From assembly GCA_902571135.1 (NCBI GenBank), contig CACGAU010000009.1, forward strand, positions 1 to 43,923: a stretch of 43,923 bases of DNA, given 5' to 3'. Positions 16,304-26,681 of the stretch are shown piece by piece. Every line of letters begins with the position of its first letter. The first letter of the stretch is position 1. The translations under genes and the position numbers were made by a program. This stretch comes from an uncultured Pelagibacteraceae bacterium (GTDB taxonomy: Bacteria; Pseudomonadota; Alphaproteobacteria; Pelagibacterales; Pelagibacteraceae). Under the pieces are notes generated by a model that ran no database searches, was not told where the DNA came from, and was given only the letters and a program-made list of their open reading frames with translations.

Positions 16304-16771
16304 ATGTTAAAATCGATAGAAGGTAATTTTGATAATCCAGAAGTTGATGAACTTCTAAACAAACATTTTGTTGAGCTTAGAGCTGCTTCACCGGAGGGAA
16401 GCGCTCACGTGCTAGATATTCCTGGTTTAAAAATTCCATCAATTAAATTTTGGAGTTTGTGGAATGATAAAAAATTGATCGGTTGTGGTGCTTTAAAATT
16501 TTTAGATAAAGATCATGGAGAATTTAAATCTATAAGAATTCACGACAATTTTAGAAAGCAAGGTCAAGGTATTAATGTAATCAACCATCTAATTAATGAA
16601 GCTAAAAAGCTTAAAATAAAAAGATTAAGTATCGAAACAGGAGCGGGTGATTTTTTTATACCGGCAAGAAAACTTTTCAAAAAAACTGGTTTCACAGTAT
16701 GCGAACCTTTTGCACACTACAAAGAAGACATCAATTCTGTTTATTTAACTATGCTTATTGAAGATATTTAA
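16304..16771 (+). CDS. GNAT-family N-acetyltransferase
   Basis: A 155-residue protein with the GNAT core: a central strand (HGEFKSIRIHDNFR), acetyl-CoA loop RKQGQGINVINHL (where the usual RxxGxG reads RKQGQG) and the C-terminal IKRLSIETGAGDFFIPARKLFKKTGFTVCEPF typical of YsnE-like acetyltransferases. It would acetylate a small amine or amino acid. It is the third gene of the purEK unit, abutting purK with no gap, which probably reflects packing rather than a purine role. Substrate unknown. A short AT-only hairpin (16771-16790) follows and may be a weak terminator. Confidence 0.85.
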   Translation: MLKSIEGNFDNPEVDELLNKHFVELRAASPEGSAHVLDIPGLKIPSIKFWSLWNDKKLIGCGALKFLDKDHGEFKSIRIHDNFRKQGQGINVINHLINEAKKLKIKRLSIETGAGDFFIPARKLFKKTGFTVCEPFAHYKEDINSVYLTMLIEDI

Positions 16772-16835
16772 ATAATTATTTTTAATTATTGATCTATTTT
16801 GTTGACAAAACCCAATAAAATCTAAAGAAAGCCAA

Positions 16836-16857
16836 TATTACTTAATTATAAGTAATA
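16836..16857 (+). promoter_or_regulatory. 5' leader hairpin of the cold-shock gene
   Basis: Perfect 8-bp inverted repeat TATTACTT / AAGTAATA with an AATTAT loop, ending 31 bases before the cold-shock ATG. Cold-shock mRNAs in other bacteria carry temperature-sensing leaders, so the position is suggestive. The arms are almost all A/T, so stability would be low and chance occurrence is possible. Confidence 0.3.
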
Positions 16858-16888
16858 ATTAAACATAACAAAAAGTAAGAAGATAAAT

Positions 16889-17095
16889 ATGAGTCTACAA
16901 GGTAAAGTAAAGTGGTTCAATCCAACCAAAGGTTTTGGTTTTATTGAAAGAGAAGATAAAGAAAAAGATGTGTTTGTACATGTTTCAGCAGTAAGAGATG
17001 CTGGTATGAACGGTTTAGATGAGGGTCAAGCTTTGACTTTCGATGTTGAAGATGGTCCTAAAGGTCCTTCAGCAGTTAACTTAAAAACTGCATAA
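16889..17095 (+). CDS. Cold-shock domain protein (CspA family)
   Basis: A 68-residue single cold-shock domain. RNP1 is KGFGFIE (14-20) and RNP2 is VFVHVSAV (28-35), both intact, giving a nucleic-acid-binding OB fold. It starts [17 protein letters not shown], the usual beginning of CspA-type proteins. It acts as an RNA chaperone or antiterminator in the cytoplasm. Standalone gene with an inverted repeat in its leader and a long hairpin 3' of it. Regulation by cold or growth phase is family knowledge, not shown here. Confidence 0.95.
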   Translation: MSLQGKVKWFNPTKGFGFIEREDKEKDVFVHVSAVRDAGMNGLDEGQALTFDVEDGPKGPSAVNLKTA

Positions 17096-17107
17096 TTTCA
17101 CACTTCC

Positions 17108-17158
17108 TATTGGCTGAAAAATTTATTTAACTTTAATAAACTTATTATTCAGCCAATA
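17108..17158 (+). other. Long stem-loop downstream of the cold-shock gene
   Basis: Perfect 11-bp outer stem TATTGGCTGAA (17108-17118) / TTCAGCCAATA (17148-17158) enclosing a 29-base AT-rich loop that can form an inner TTTATT/AATAAA stem (17122-17127 with 17135-17140). It starts 13 bases past the stop codon. No U-run follows, so it is not a classical terminator; an mRNA 3' end stabiliser or small RNA is possible. Confidence 0.4.
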
Positions 17159-17235
17159 CCTTATTTAATAACAATCTTTAAACACAATTATTAATTATAG
17201 ATTTATAGTAAAAAATTAATAAATTAATCAAAATC

Positions 17236-17982
17236 ATGATTGGAATTTTAGGTGGAATGGGAACTCAAGCAGGTCTTGATTTTTGTAACAAACTTGCTGT
17301 TCTAAATAGAGGAAAGATCGATCAAGAGTATCCACTATTTTTACTTTATAACAAATCAAATATTCCAGGTAGACCTGAGTCTATAGGTTCTCAAACTAAA
17401 AATCTTTCAAACAAATCTACAAATAAAATAAGTAGAGAAAAATACAACAAAGTTTTAAAAAGTTTGCTCAAAGGTTGTAAGCTTCTAGAAAAGAATAGAT
17501 GTAAATTTATAGTAATACCTTGTAATACAGCTCATTATTGGTTCGATGATTTACAAATTAAAATCAATATTCCAATAATTAATATGCCAAAAGAAGTTTT
17601 CAAATTTACGAAAAAAAAATGCAAAAAAAACTCTAAAGTTGGTCTCCTAGCAACTGAGGGTACTCTTAAAACTGGGGTTTATAAAAAGTTTTTTGACAAA
17701 GATTATCAATTGATAGAGCCATCTCAAAAAATACAAAAATTGTCAGTTAATAAAGCAATCAAATTAGTTAAAATGGGTAATGTAAAGGCTGCAGCAAAAG
17801 CAATTAAACCTGCAATTGACTCCTTAATTAAAATGAAGTGTAAAAAAATCATTTTAGGTTGTACAGAGCTCCCAATTGCAATTTTTGCATTTAAATCATT
17901 TAAAAATATTAAGTCCTCAAAAGTTTTCTTAGATCCTAACTTAATTTTGGCTCATTCAGCCATGGTTAAGCATAAAAATTAA
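17236..17982 (+). CDS. Aspartate/glutamate racemase family protein
   Basis: A 248-residue PLP-independent amino-acid racemase. N-terminal MIGILGGMGTQAGLDF is typical of the aspartate racemase branch. The two catalytic cysteines are in VIPCNTAHYW (about 93-102) and ILGCTELPIA (about 200-209), in the expected two-thiol arrangement. It would interconvert L- and D-aspartate or a related amino acid. The 146-residue gene follows 3 bases later, so the two probably share an mRNA. Substrate choice between Asp and Glu is not settled by the sequence. Confidence 0.88.
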   Translation: MIGILGGMGTQAGLDFCNKLAVLNRGKIDQEYPLFLLYNKSNIPGRPESIGSQTKNLSNKSTNKISREKYNKVLKSLLKGCKLLEKNRCKFIVIPCNTAHYWFDDLQIKINIPIINMPKEVFKFTKKKCKKNSKVGLLATEGTLKTGVYKKFFDKDYQLIEPSQKIQKLSVNKAIKLVKMGNVKAAAKAIKPAIDSLIKMKCKKIILGCTELPIAIFAFKSFKNIKSSKVFLDPNLILAHSAMVKHKN

Positions 17983-17985
17983 TTT

Positions 17986-18426
17986 ATGTCTAACAAGTTT
18001 GAAAAGCCATATGTATTGAGAGCTGCTGAATTTGTTTATTCAAATATAATAGATATTAAAAAACAAAATCCTGAAATCAATAATATACAAGCATTTGAAA
18101 TTTTTATGACTACTAAAGAATATGACATTTTAAGTTCTGGTGAATTTCATGATAAATGGTTTTTAGAGCTTAAAAATAATAAATTTACTGATAAGATAAC
18201 TAAAAAAAAAATAAATGAAGAAACTTTAAGACTTTTAGAGCTTCAAAAAGACTCAATGGTTAAATTTTTAATGAAGATACCAAAGCTCTATTATACAAAG
18301 AGTCATTTTCCACTAGAAATTTCGCAACGTGCTTTTGATCATTTATGGAGAGTTTGCGAAAGCTATGAAATGTGGTGTAAAGAAACTAATCAAGAAAACC
18401 TAATATATCTAAATATTATTGAGTAA
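17986..18426 (+). CDS. Hypothetical protein, 146 residues
   Basis: I do not recognise this protein. It is soluble, helical in composition, and rich in Lys and Glu, with aromatic clusters (DKWFLELKNNKF, RAFDHLWRVCESYEMWCKE). It starts 3 bases after the racemase stop, so it is probably co-transcribed with it. Its C-terminal 11 bases overlap the 3' end of the convergent minus-strand gene. No signal peptide or transmembrane segment is seen. Confidence 0.6.
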   Translation: MSNKFEKPYVLRAAEFVYSNIIDIKKQNPEINNIQAFEIFMTTKEYDILSSGEFHDKWFLELKNNKFTDKITKKKINEETLRLLELQKDSMVKFLMKIPKLYYTKSHFPLEISQRAFDHLWRVCESYEMWCKETNQENLIYLNIIE

Positions 18427-18802
18427 TATTATTTAAATCTAGTATCGATCTAGTAACCTCAATTCGTTTTTTCAGTAATTTTTGTAAATTTTGATTATCT
18501 AGTTTTTGTCTAGTCATTTTAATTCTTGTTTCAACTAATTGTCTTAAGTCTTCATCAAACGAATTTTTTTTATTTTTTTTATGTGTTTCTTCGACTAACG
18601 TTTCTTTGATTAAAGTTAAAGAACTTTTCCCAGTTTCTTTTTCTATTTTTTGATTAATGATAAATTGAGCACTTGCTTTATAGATATTTCCTGAAGTAAC
18701 AGCAGTTACACCTGGGCCAACTAATGAAAGAATGGGCACAAAACCTGTCAAAAAGAAAAAAGACAGAATTATTGTTAAAATTCTAAATATTCTAAATTCC
18801 AT
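18416..18802 (-). CDS. Hypothetical membrane-anchored, coiled-coil-like protein
   Basis: A 128-residue protein. The N-terminal 40 residues are hydrophobic (RILTIILSFFFLTGFVPILSLVGPGVTAVTSG) and could be a signal anchor or a signal peptide. The rest is Lys/Glu-rich with heptad-like Leu/Ile spacing (LRQLVETRIKMTRQKLDNQNLQKLLKKRIEVTRSILDL), suggesting a coiled coil. Two tandem segments, VETRIKMTRQKLD and LKKRIEVTRSILD, look like a short internal duplication. The gene stands alone, converging with the hypothetical gene. Function unknown. Confidence 0.55.
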   Translation of the reverse strand: MEFRIFRILTIILSFFFLTGFVPILSLVGPGVTAVTSGNIYKASAQFIINQKIEKETGKSSLTLIKETLVEETHKKNKKNSFDEDLRQLVETRIKMTRQKLDNQNLQKLLKKRIEVTRSILDLNNITQ

Positions 18803-18902
18803 TAATGAATCTTAGGTGATTTGGTATTTCATTACTAGATTAAATTTGCTCATAATAGGTACTGATTTGTTTGATTTTATTTAATTTATTGGTTTATTAA
18901 AC

Positions 18903-19754
18903 ATGATGATTAAAATATTCCCTTTCATATTTATACTTCTATGGTCTTCAGCTTTCATAACTACCAAACCTATTATAGACAACAGCGATCCATTTGCTGC
19001 TCTAGCTTTTAGATTTGCAATAGTTGCTTTTGGTTTTTTTTTATTTTCTATTTATTCAAAACAAAAAATTCTAGTAAGCAAAAGAAACTTTTTTGAATCT
19101 TTTTTTAGTGGTGTCTTATTTCATGGCTTTTATCTTGGCGGTGTCTTTTACTCAATTTCAATAGGCATGCCCACCGCAATTGCAGCATTGATTGTAACTC
19201 TTCAACCAGTTCTAACAAATGCATTAAGTGGCCCCATCTTAAATGAAAAAGTATCTACAAAACAATGGATAGGTGTCCTATTGGGTTTTGCTGGGGCAGG
19301 ACTTGTATTGGGTTTTGATGTTGGTTCAAAAATACCACCAGCAGGGTTGATCGCAACAATAATAGCTTTATTGGCAATTACATTTTCAACTTTATGGCAA
19401 AAAAAATTAAGCAACAATTTGCCTCTATCTGTGAGTAATATGAATCAAGCTATTGGTGGATGTTTTTTTCATTTATTAATAATTATTTTGTTTGTTGATC
19501 CGTATATTGATTTCTCACAAACATTTATTATTGCAATGAGCCACCAAATATTTTTGGTATCATTTGGAGCATTTACAATATTAATGTTTTTAATTAAAAA
19601 TAATTCAGCAAGCAAAACAGTTTCAATATTTTTTTTAATTCCAGCAACTTCTGCTTTTATGGCATGGCTTTTCTTAAATGAAAGTTTAACTAGCTTAGAT
19701 TTAATTGGATTTCTAATTACATCTATAGGTGTTTATATTGCAACAAGAGATTGA
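18903..19754 (+). CDS. EamA/DMT-family transporter
   Basis: A 283-residue inner-membrane protein with about ten hydrophobic helices in two EamA repeats (roughly 5-135 and 150-283). Typical marks are the first-helix LLWSSAFITTKPII, the FYLGGVFYSISIGMPTAIAALIVTLQPVLT segment and LNEKVSTKQWIGVLLGFAGAGLVL at the end of repeat one. Members export or import amino acids and other metabolites; the substrate cannot be read from sequence. The second repeat ends with LNESLTSLDLIGFLITSIGVYIATR. It stands alone on the plus strand, converging on soxG with a 10-base gap. Confidence 0.9.
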   Translation: MMIKIFPFIFILLWSSAFITTKPIIDNSDPFAALAFRFAIVAFGFFLFSIYSKQKILVSKRNFFESFFSGVLFHGFYLGGVFYSISIGMPTAIAALIVTLQPVLTNALSGPILNEKVSTKQWIGVLLGFAGAGLVLGFDVGSKIPPAGLIATIIALLAITFSTLWQKKLSNNLPLSVSNMNQAIGGCFFHLLIIILFVDPYIDFSQTFIIAMSHQIFLVSFGAFTILMFLIKNNSASKTVSIFFLIPATSAFMAWLFLNESLTSLDLIGFLITSIGVYIATRD

Positions 19755-19764
19755 AAATTTAAGT

Positions 19765-20352
19765 TTATAAAGATCTAAAGCCAAACTCTAGAGATGCGTC
19801 TGTGATAGAATGATATATAGATTCGCCAAAACTTCTTAAAGCAAATAACCTTACTTTATTTGGATTTTCACCCAACTTATCTACTGTAAAAGCTATTCCA
19901 TTATAAGTTGAGTTTATTGAATTATTTTTATCCAATGTGTTAAAATTAAAAGGACATCCTTTTTTCAAAACTTCTATCGAATCATTTCCTTCGATTTCAA
20001 TAATAGCTCTAGAATGAGATAAATCTGTTATAGCAAAATCTGTATCTTTAAAATTATCTGATACATTTTTGATTAAATCTTTTTTTGTTGAAACTAAAAG
20101 CCAGTTTTTTGGTCCATTCCACATAATTCTTGTATTTTCATTAAACACTACGGTTAAAGGTTCATTTTTTAACTTTAAACCATCAATATCAATACTCTCA
20201 AATGAAAGTGAAGAATTTTTGTACTGAACTATTTGAACAATTAATAAATTTTTGATTTCAGATATTTTAAGTAAATCATTTTCATTTTTACCTTCATAAT
20301 CTCCGAATTGACCTTTTGCATGAACATTTGATAAAGCTGAAATTAATGTCAT
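19765..20352 (-). CDS. soxG: Sarcosine oxidase gamma subunit SoxG
   Basis: A 195-residue small subunit of heterotetrameric sarcosine oxidase, related to a GcvT N-terminal half. It contains [11 protein letters not shown] and [28 protein letters not shown], the conserved SoxG core. Its start overlaps the soxA stop by 4 bases (ATGA), so it is the last gene of soxBDAG. SoxG has no active site of its own; it helps bind folate and stabilise the complex. The homologous N-methylglutamate dehydrogenase MgdD subunit is the alternative reading. Confidence 0.85.
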   Translation of the reverse strand: MTLISALSNVHAKGQFGDYEGKNENDLLKISEIKNLLIVQIVQYKNSSLSFESIDIDGLKLKNEPLTVVFNENTRIMWNGPKNWLLVSTKKDLIKNVSDNFKDTDFAITDLSHSRAIIEIEGNDSIEVLKKGCPFNFNTLDKNNSINSTYNGIAFTVDKLGENPNKVRLFALRSFGESIYHSITDASLEFGFRSL

Positions 20353-23345
20353 GATCTAACTCTTTCACCTTTCGGGTCTACATAATGTGACGAAACTATC
20401 TCAACTGGTATTACTTTATTTTTAAGTGGTGACATCGCAAAAAGCTTTTGACCGATCATATTTTTTCCATCTTTCAAAATTGCCAAAGAAAAAGGATTAT
20501 CATATTCAACACTCCAACAAGATGCGGAGATATGACCTAATTTTGGATTTGGTAACGGTGCTTTATCATCTTTAACTAAATGAGAGCCTTCTGGTATACT
20601 TGTTTGTTTATCTAATGGAACTACCCCCACTATTCTCTGTCTATCTTGAGCTATAAATGCAGATCGTTGTAATGATCTTTTTCCAATAAAATCTTTCTTT
20701 TTACTAACTAGACCTTCTAAGGCGTTGTCGAATGGAATTGTTCTACCATCAAGTTCTGATCCAGCAACATGTCCCATTTCAATTCTAAGAGTTGATAATG
20801 CTTCTGTTCCATATGGTTGAATATTAAATTCTTCACCAAGTTCAATTATTTTTTCCCACATAAAATTTCCATAATCAGACTCAACATTTACTTCATAAGC
20901 AAGCTCACCTGAAAAGGAAATTCTAAATATTCTTGCTTTTACACCAAATAAATCTCGCTCCATAAAGCCCATGAAAGGTAAACCTTCATTTGATACATCA
21001 GAATTTGGAAATAATTTTTGCAATAGATCTCTAGATTTAGGTCCAGCAATAGCTGCTCCAGCCCACTGTTCCGTAGTTGAAACTACATTCACATTTAATT
21101 CAGGCCAAACGAGTTGCAAATAATATTCTAAATGCGAAAGAACGTTTGCTGCTTGAGCTGTAGTAGTTGTCATATGATAATGATTTTCAGAAATTCTTGT
21201 AGTTGTTCCGTCATCCATTACAATTCCATCTTCTCTTAACATGACACCGTATCTTGCTTTACCAACTGGTAGCTTCATCCATGCATTTGTATAGACTCTA
21301 TTTAATAACTCCGCTGCATCTGGTCCTTTAATATCTATTTTACCTAATGTAGTTACATCGCAAACACCTACATTTGTTCTTACATTTTTTGCTTCTCTTT
21401 TTGATCCCTCAAATAAATTTTCATTTCCTCTTTTATAATACCTGGGTCTTAACCAAACACCTGCATCAACAAAGACTGCATTATTTTTTTCATGCCATAA
21501 ATGCATTGGAGATTTTCTTGTTGGTTTTGAATGTTTTCCAACCTCTCTTCCTACTATTGCTCCAATAGAAACTGGAGTATATGGGGGTCTAAAAGTTGTA
21601 TGACCTACTGCAGGAACCACTTTGTTTTCAATTTCGGATACTAATTGCAATCCATTTAAATTACTTGTTTTTCCTTGATCTGTTGCCATTCCCAAAGTGG
21701 TATATCTTTTAACGTGTTCAATTGATCGATAACCTTCTCTTAAAGCTATTTCTACATCAGATACCGCTACATCATTTTGAAAATCTAAAAATCTTTTATA
21801 ATTTTTACCTTTGGGTAATGGAACACACCAAAACTTATCATGTTGAGAAGATTTCTTTTCAACAACATTTGGAATAGCTATCTCATTATCTTTTTTAGTT
21901 AATTTTTTTGATAATTCACTTCCTGCTTTAAATGAAGTTTTTAATGTTTCATCAAGTGAAAATACACCATTAGCTGCACCTAAAGTGATTTCATTTTGTT
22001 TTGATTGCCCTGGAACAAATGCATCAATTTCCTCTTTAAACTTTGTTTTATTTCCTGATTGTGAAGCTAAATGGATAGTTGGCGTCCAAAAACCTGAAAC
22101 ACAAATACAATCACATTGAATATTTTCTATTTTACCAAGTTGTTTTTTATCATCTGAAATACTTGCAATATCTGCAGATTTTACTTTTTTGTATCCTTGT
22201 GCTGCAACCACAACAAATGAATTTTTAATGTTAATTCCCAAATTTTTTGCTTCATCAATTATTTCTGACTCAGCGTTTTTCCTTGAGTCTAAAACAACTG
22301 GATCTACTCCATGCTTTTTAAATTCAATTGCTGTTTCGTATCCACTATCGTTATTTGTAAATACCAATGGTTTTCTTCCAACTAAAACACCATATACTTT
22401 TAAATATTCTTTAGCAGCTGAAGAAAGCATTACCCCCGGTGTATCATTATTTCCAAAAACTATTGGTCTTTCAATTGATCCTGAGGAAATCAAAACTTCT
22501 TTTGCTCGTATGTACCATAACCTTTTGTTAGGATGATATTTTTTAGTTGATGGTAAATGATCACTAACTTTTTCTGACATCACAAGCATGTTGTGATCAT
22601 AGTATCCAAAAATTTGAGATCTATTTTTTACAACAACATTTGGCATAGTTTTGAGCTCTGCAATTATCCCCTCAGCCCAATCTTTTCCTGATTGATTGCC
22701 AATATTGACATCACTAGTTAATAAAGATCCACCAAATCTTGGTTTATCTTCAGCTAAAATTACTTTAGCTCCATTTTTTGCTGCTGCATATGCACCAGCT
22801 AATCCCGAAGGTCCTGAGCCTGCAATTAATAAATCACAATATTCGTATTTATGTTCATACCTTTCTTTATCATGTTTAGTTGAAGCTACACCTAAACCAG
22901 CTGCTTTTCTTATAAAAGGCTCATAAATTCGATACCAAAAACTTTTTGGCCACATAAAAGTTTTGTAATAAAAACCTGCTGGTAAAAAAATTTTTAGAAA
23001 ATTATTGATTGCACCTATGTCAAAATTAACACTTGGCCAACAATTAACACTTTTAGCCTCTAAACCGTCAAACAACTCCTGTTCTGTAGCTTTTATATTT
23101 GGCTCTGTTTCACCATTTCTATAAAGTTGAACAACTGCATAAGGTTCATCTACACCTGCTCCAAAGAAACCTCTGGGTCTGTGATATTTAAAACTTCTTC
23201 CTACTAAATGAACTCCATTTGCTAATAAAGCTGAAGCTAATGTGTCACCTTCATAACCAAAGTAAGTTTTTCCATTAAATTTAAAAGATAATTTTTTATC
23301 TCTATTTATTAACCCGCCATTTTCAATTCTAAAAGCTTGAGTCAT
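20349..23345 (-). CDS. soxA: Sarcosine oxidase alpha subunit SoxA
   Basis: A 998-residue large subunit. The N-terminal part holds [16 protein letters not shown] (an SoxA signature) and an NAD/FAD Rossmann site [30 protein letters not shown] (about 172-201). The C-terminal 400 residues are a GcvT folate domain ([22 protein letters not shown], then [16 protein letters not shown]). The complex oxidises sarcosine to glycine, passing electrons through FAD and FMN, with the methyl carbon caught as methylene-THF. It overlaps soxD by one base (TAATG) and soxG by four. Length matches the family (about 960-1000). Confidence 0.93.
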   Translation of the reverse strand: MTQAFRIENGGLINRDKKLSFKFNGKTYFGYEGDTLASALLANGVHLVGRSFKYHRPRGFFGAGVDEPYAVVQLYRNGETEPNIKATEQELFDGLEAKSVNCWPSVNFDIGAINNFLKIFLPAGFYYKTFMWPKSFWYRIYEPFIRKAAGLGVASTKHDKERYEHKYEYCDLLIAGSGPSGLAGAYAAAKNGAKVILAEDKPRFGGSLLTSDVNIGNQSGKDWAEGIIAELKTMPNVVVKNRSQIFGYYDHNMLVMSEKVSDHLPSTKKYHPNKRLWYIRAKEVLISSGSIERPIVFGNNDTPGVMLSSAAKEYLKVYGVLVGRKPLVFTNNDSGYETAIEFKKHGVDPVVLDSRKNAESEIIDEAKNLGINIKNSFVVVAAQGYKKVKSADIASISDDKKQLGKIENIQCDCICVSGFWTPTIHLASQSGNKTKFKEEIDAFVPGQSKQNEITLGAANGVFSLDETLKTSFKAGSELSKKLTKKDNEIAIPNVVEKKSSQHDKFWCVPLPKGKNYKRFLDFQNDVAVSDVEIALREGYRSIEHVKRYTTLGMATDQGKTSNLNGLQLVSEIENKVVPAVGHTTFRPPYTPVSIGAIVGREVGKHSKPTRKSPMHLWHEKNNAVFVDAGVWLRPRYYKRGNENLFEGSKREAKNVRTNVGVCDVTTLGKIDIKGPDAAELLNRVYTNAWMKLPVGKARYGVMLREDGIVMDDGTTTRISENHYHMTTTTAQAANVLSHLEYYLQLVWPELNVNVVSTTEQWAGAAIAGPKSRDLLQKLFPNSDVSNEGLPFMGFMERDLFGVKARIFRISFSGELAYEVNVESDYGNFMWEKIIELGEEFNIQPYGTEALSTLRIEMGHVAGSELDGRTIPFDNALEGLVSKKKDFIGKRSLQRSAFIAQDRQRIVGVVPLDKQTSIPEGSHLVKDDKAPLPNPKLGHISASCWSVEYDNPFSLAILKDGKNMIGQKLFAMSPLKNKVIPVEIVSSHYVDPKGERVRS

Positions 23346-23614
23346 TAAGCAACTTCCTCATCAGCTTTGAAGGTTCTGAAAATTTCATGAGTTGCGGTAT
23401 CTCTCTCAACCTTTATCCATTGTCTACATCCAGAAATATGTTGCCATAGCTCTAAATGCTTTCCTCTTAAACTTTTTCTATTGTAAACAAAATTATCCCA
23501 TTCTTGATCAGAAACTTCTTTATTAAGTTCTGGTCTTTTAACACTTGCATCGCCACCATATGAAAATTCATTTTGAGATCTCATTCCACAGTGTGGGCAA
23601 TTTATGTAAAGCAT
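23345..23614 (-). CDS. soxD: Sarcosine oxidase delta subunit SoxD
   Basis: An 89-residue zinc subunit. The four zinc ligands stand at C6, C9, H59 and C63, the same numbering that I recall for the crystallised corynebacterial-type enzyme. It sits between soxB (ends one base away) and soxA (overlap of one base). Its role is structural. The exact match argues that the whole complex is a true heterotetrameric amine oxidase. Confidence 0.93.
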   Translation of the reverse strand: MLYINCPHCGMRSQNEFSYGGDASVKRPELNKEVSDQEWDNFVYNRKSLRGKHLELWQHISGCRQWIKVERDTATHEIFRTFKADEEVA

Positions 23615-24871
23615 TTACGATATCCAGGTTTTTGTTCCAAGTCCCTTTTCATCAATAAGATGGCCAGTATTAAATCTATTTAAGCTATAGCCAGCATTTA
23701 ATTCATGCACTCTATCTTGAGCAATAGTATGAGCAAATGTCCAACCCGATGCAGGTGTAGCTTTAAATCCTCCATAGCACCATCCACAATTCAAATACAA
23801 ACCATCAATGTGTGTTTTATCGATAATAGGTGAACCATCCATTGACATATCCATAATACCACCCCACGTTCTAAGCATTTTTAATTTACTCAAAAATGGC
23901 ATCATGGCTATACCTTCGGTTAATACATGTTGTAATGTTGGTAAATTTCCCCTTTGAGCATAACTATTGTATCCATCTAAATCTCCACCCATTACCATTT
24001 CACCTTTGTCAGATTGACTTACATAAAAGTGTCCTGCACCAAACGTAACTACATTGTCCAGAACTGGTTTAATTGGTTCAGAAACACAAGCTTGAAGTAA
24101 ATGAGTTTCTATTGGTAAGGTCATGTTTAATTTTTCAGCTAAAATATTTGTACTGCCAGCGACACATAAACCAACTTTTTTTGCTTTGATATTTCCTCGT
24201 GAAGTTCTAATACCATTGATTTTTCCGGCTGAAACATCAAATCCAATTACTTCACAATTCTGAATTATATCCACCCCCATTGAGTCTGCCTGACGTGCAT
24301 AACCCCATGCAACAGCATCATGTCTTGCTGTGCCTGCACTTGGTTGCATCAAACCACCAAAAATTGGAAATCTTACGTTTTCAGAAAAATCAGCCATTGG
24401 AATAATTTCTTTAACTTGCTCTCTATTTAAAAGAACAGCATCTATTCCATTTAATCTCATAGAATTTCCTCTTCTCGCATATGCATTCATTTGTGCATCA
24501 GAATGCGCAAGATTAATTATTCCTCTTGGAGAAAACATTACATTGTAATTCAGATCCTGACTCATCTTTCTCCATAAATCCATTCCAAACTCACTGAACA
24601 AACCATTTTCGTCGTGCATGTAATTGGATCTAATAATTGTAGTATTACGCCCTACGTTTCCACCACCGATCCATCCTTTTTCTATAATTGCAACATTTGT
24701 AATATTATGTTCTTTAGCAAGATAATAAGCTGTAGCTAAACCATGGCCTCCACCACCTATAATTACAACATCATATTCCTCTTTAGGTGTTGGATCTTTC
24801 CAAGCCAAATCCCAATTTTCATGGTTTGAAAAAGCGTTTTTAACAAGGTTAAATATAGAATATTTTTGCAT
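23615..24871 (-). CDS. soxB: Sarcosine oxidase beta subunit SoxB
   Basis: A 418-residue catalytic subunit. The FAD site is YDVVIIGGGGHGLATAYYLAKEH (about 32-54). SoxB signature GGNVGRNTTIIRSNYM follows, and TARHDAVAWGYARQAD contains the His expected to hold covalent FMN. ATG 24871 is used rather than the TTG one codon upstream. First gene of soxBDAG, divergent from fhs over 127 bases, so sarcosine oxidation and formyl-THF metabolism may share a control region. MgdA of N-methylglutamate dehydrogenase is homologous; sarcosine is preferred here because BHMT/DMGDH genes supply sarcosine. Confidence 0.92.
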   Translation of the reverse strand: MQKYSIFNLVKNAFSNHENWDLAWKDPTPKEEYDVVIIGGGGHGLATAYYLAKEHNITNVAIIEKGWIGGGNVGRNTTIIRSNYMHDENGLFSEFGMDLWRKMSQDLNYNVMFSPRGIINLAHSDAQMNAYARRGNSMRLNGIDAVLLNREQVKEIIPMADFSENVRFPIFGGLMQPSAGTARHDAVAWGYARQADSMGVDIIQNCEVIGFDVSAGKINGIRTSRGNIKAKKVGLCVAGSTNILAEKLNMTLPIETHLLQACVSEPIKPVLDNVVTFGAGHFYVSQSDKGEMVMGGDLDGYNSYAQRGNLPTLQHVLTEGIAMMPFLSKLKMLRTWGGIMDMSMDGSPIIDKTHIDGLYLNCGWCYGGFKATPASGWTFAHTIAQDRVHELNAGYSLNRFNTGHLIDEKGLGTKTWIS

Positions 24872-24998
24872 CAATTAATTTTATAACAATCAATTTAAAT
24901 AGTGCTTATTTTTTTTATATATATTTTTTAGAAGTTTCCAAATATCTCAAAAAAGGATAAGAAGTCACAGGAAATGTTTTTAATTTAAAGGATTATTC

Positions 24999-26681
24999 AT
25001 GAGTGATGTAAAATCAGACATTCAAATAGCTAGAGAAGCTAAAATGCAACCAATAAAAGATATTCTTTCAAAGATTGGTGTACCAGATGAAAATTTTGCT
25101 TTCAGTCCAATGGGCAGACACATTGCCAAAATAAATCTGGAATATTTGAATACCCTTAAAAAAGAAAATGGTAAATTAATTTTAGTTACTGCAATCACTC
25201 CTACACCAGCTGGTGAGGGTAAAACTACAACTTCAGTTGGGTTAAATGACGGTTTAAATAAAATCGGAAAAAAATCTATAGTTTGTTTAAGAGAACCAAG
25301 TCTTGGCCCATCATTTGGAATGAAGGGTGGAGCTGCTGGTGGTGGTTATGCCCAGGTAGTACCAATGGAACAAATTAATCTTCATTTTACAGGTGACTTT
25401 CATGCTATTACATCTGCACATAATTTACTATCTGCGTTAATTGATAATCATATTTATTGGGGTAACAAACTTAACATTGATGTTAGAAGAATCGTTTGGA
25501 GAAGAGTAATGGATATGAATGATAGATCCTTAAGATCTATTATTGTTGATCTAGGAGGGGTAGCTAATGGTTACCCAAGGCAAGATAGTTTCGATATTAC
25601 AGTTGCATCTGAGCTTATGGCTATTTTTTGTTTAGCAACAGACTTAAAAGATTTAGAAAATAGAATTGGAAATATTACAATTGGTTATACTAGAGATAAG
25701 CAAGCAATTTGTGCTAAAGATTTAAATGCACAAGGTCCAATGACAGTTTTGCTTAAAGAAGCAATAAGACCTAATGTAACTCAAACTTTAGAAAATAATC
25801 CTGCAATAATTCATGGTGGCCCTTTTGCAAATATTGCTCATGGATGTAATTCAGTTATTGCAACTAAAGCAGGACTTAAATTAGCTGACTACGTTGTAAC
25901 GGAGGCAGGTTTCGGAGCTGATTTGGGAGCTGAAAAATTTCTGGATATTAAGTGTAGAAAATCTGGTCTAAAACCAGATTGTGTTGTCATTGTTGCAACC
26001 ATAAGAGCACTGAAAATGCATGGTGGAGTTGCTAAAGAAGATTTAAAAAAAGAAAATGTATCAGCACTTAAAGAGGGAATGGTAAATTTACGAAGACATA
26101 TTAATAATATTAGAAAATTTGGATTACCTGTTACTGTTGCAGTTAATCATTTTATTACTGATACTGAAGATGAAATGAAAACCTTGTTAGATTTTTGTGA
26201 AACACAAGGAGTAAAAGCCTCTAAATGTACTCATTGGTCAAATGGAAGTGAAGGAACTATTGAACTGGCTAAAAATGTTACAGAAATTTGTGAAGATAAA
26301 AAAGATACATTTAAATTTTTATATGAGGATGATCTTCCGTTATTCAAAAAAATAGAAAAAATTGCACAAGAAATTTATAGCGCATCTGAAGTGGTAGCTG
26401 ATACAAAAGTTAGACAACAATTAAAAGATTTTGAAGAAAAAGGTTACGGTAAGTTACCTGTTTGTATTGCAAAAACTCAATATAGTTTTTCAACAGATCC
26501 AAATTTAAAAGGTGCACCCACAGGTCATGTTTTGCCTGTAAGAGAGGTAAGGCTTTCTTCAGGTGCTGAATTTATAGTTGTTGTGTGTGGAGAAATTATG
26601 ACAATGCCAGGTCTTCCAAGAGTTCCTGCAGCTGACTCAATAAAATTAAATGACAAGGGTGAAATAGAAGGTTTATTCTAA
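24999..26681 (+). CDS. fhs: Formate-tetrahydrofolate ligase
   Basis: A 560-residue enzyme of standard length. ATP site [18 protein letters not shown] (about 67-84), [25 protein letters not shown] (about 98-122) and the [17 protein letters not shown] stretch are diagnostic. It interconverts formate plus THF plus ATP with 10-formyl-THF; in SAR11-like methylotrophy it probably runs towards formate and ATP. AAAGGA at 24987-24992 precedes the ATG. Divergent from soxBDAG, and its last 9 bases overlap the 3' end of the convergent amidotransferase gene. Confidence 0.96.
   Translation: MSDVKSDIQIAREAKMQPIKDILSKIGVPDENFAFSPMGRHIAKINLEYLNTLKKENGKLILVTAITPTPAGEGKTTTSVGLNDGLNKIGKKSIVCLREPSLGPSFGMKGGAAGGGYAQVVPMEQINLHFTGDFHAITSAHNLLSALIDNHIYWGNKLNIDVRRIVWRRVMDMNDRSLRSIIVDLGGVANGYPRQDSFDITVASELMAIFCLATDLKDLENRIGNITIGYTRDKQAICAKDLNAQGPMTVLLKEAIRPNVTQTLENNPAIIHGGPFANIAHGCNSVIATKAGLKLADYVVTEAGFGADLGAEKFLDIKCRKSGLKPDCVVIVATIRALKMHGGVAKEDLKKENVSALKEGMVNLRRHINNIRKFGLPVTVAVNHFITDTEDEMKTLLDFCETQGVKASKCTHWSNGSEGTIELAKNVTEICEDKKDTFKFLYEDDLPLFKKIEKIAQEIYSASEVVADTKVRQQLKDFEEKGYGKLPVCIAKTQYSFSTDPNLKGAPTGHVLPVREVRLSSGAEFIVVVCGEIMTMPGLPRVPAADSIKLNDKGEIEGLF

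Noticed and set aside
16771..16790. AT-only hairpin AATAATTA-TTTT-TAATTATT as a terminator
   Set aside because: No GC pairs and no U-run after it; too weak to list as a terminator.
16802..16828. TTGACA followed by TAAAGA as a cold-shock promoter
   Set aside because: The -35 is perfect but the best -10 candidates lie at spacings of 13-15 bases, with nothing good at 16-18.
22189..22536. 115-codon plus-strand frame inside soxA
   Set aside because: Antisense to conserved soxA sequence with no ribosome-binding site or recognisable domain.
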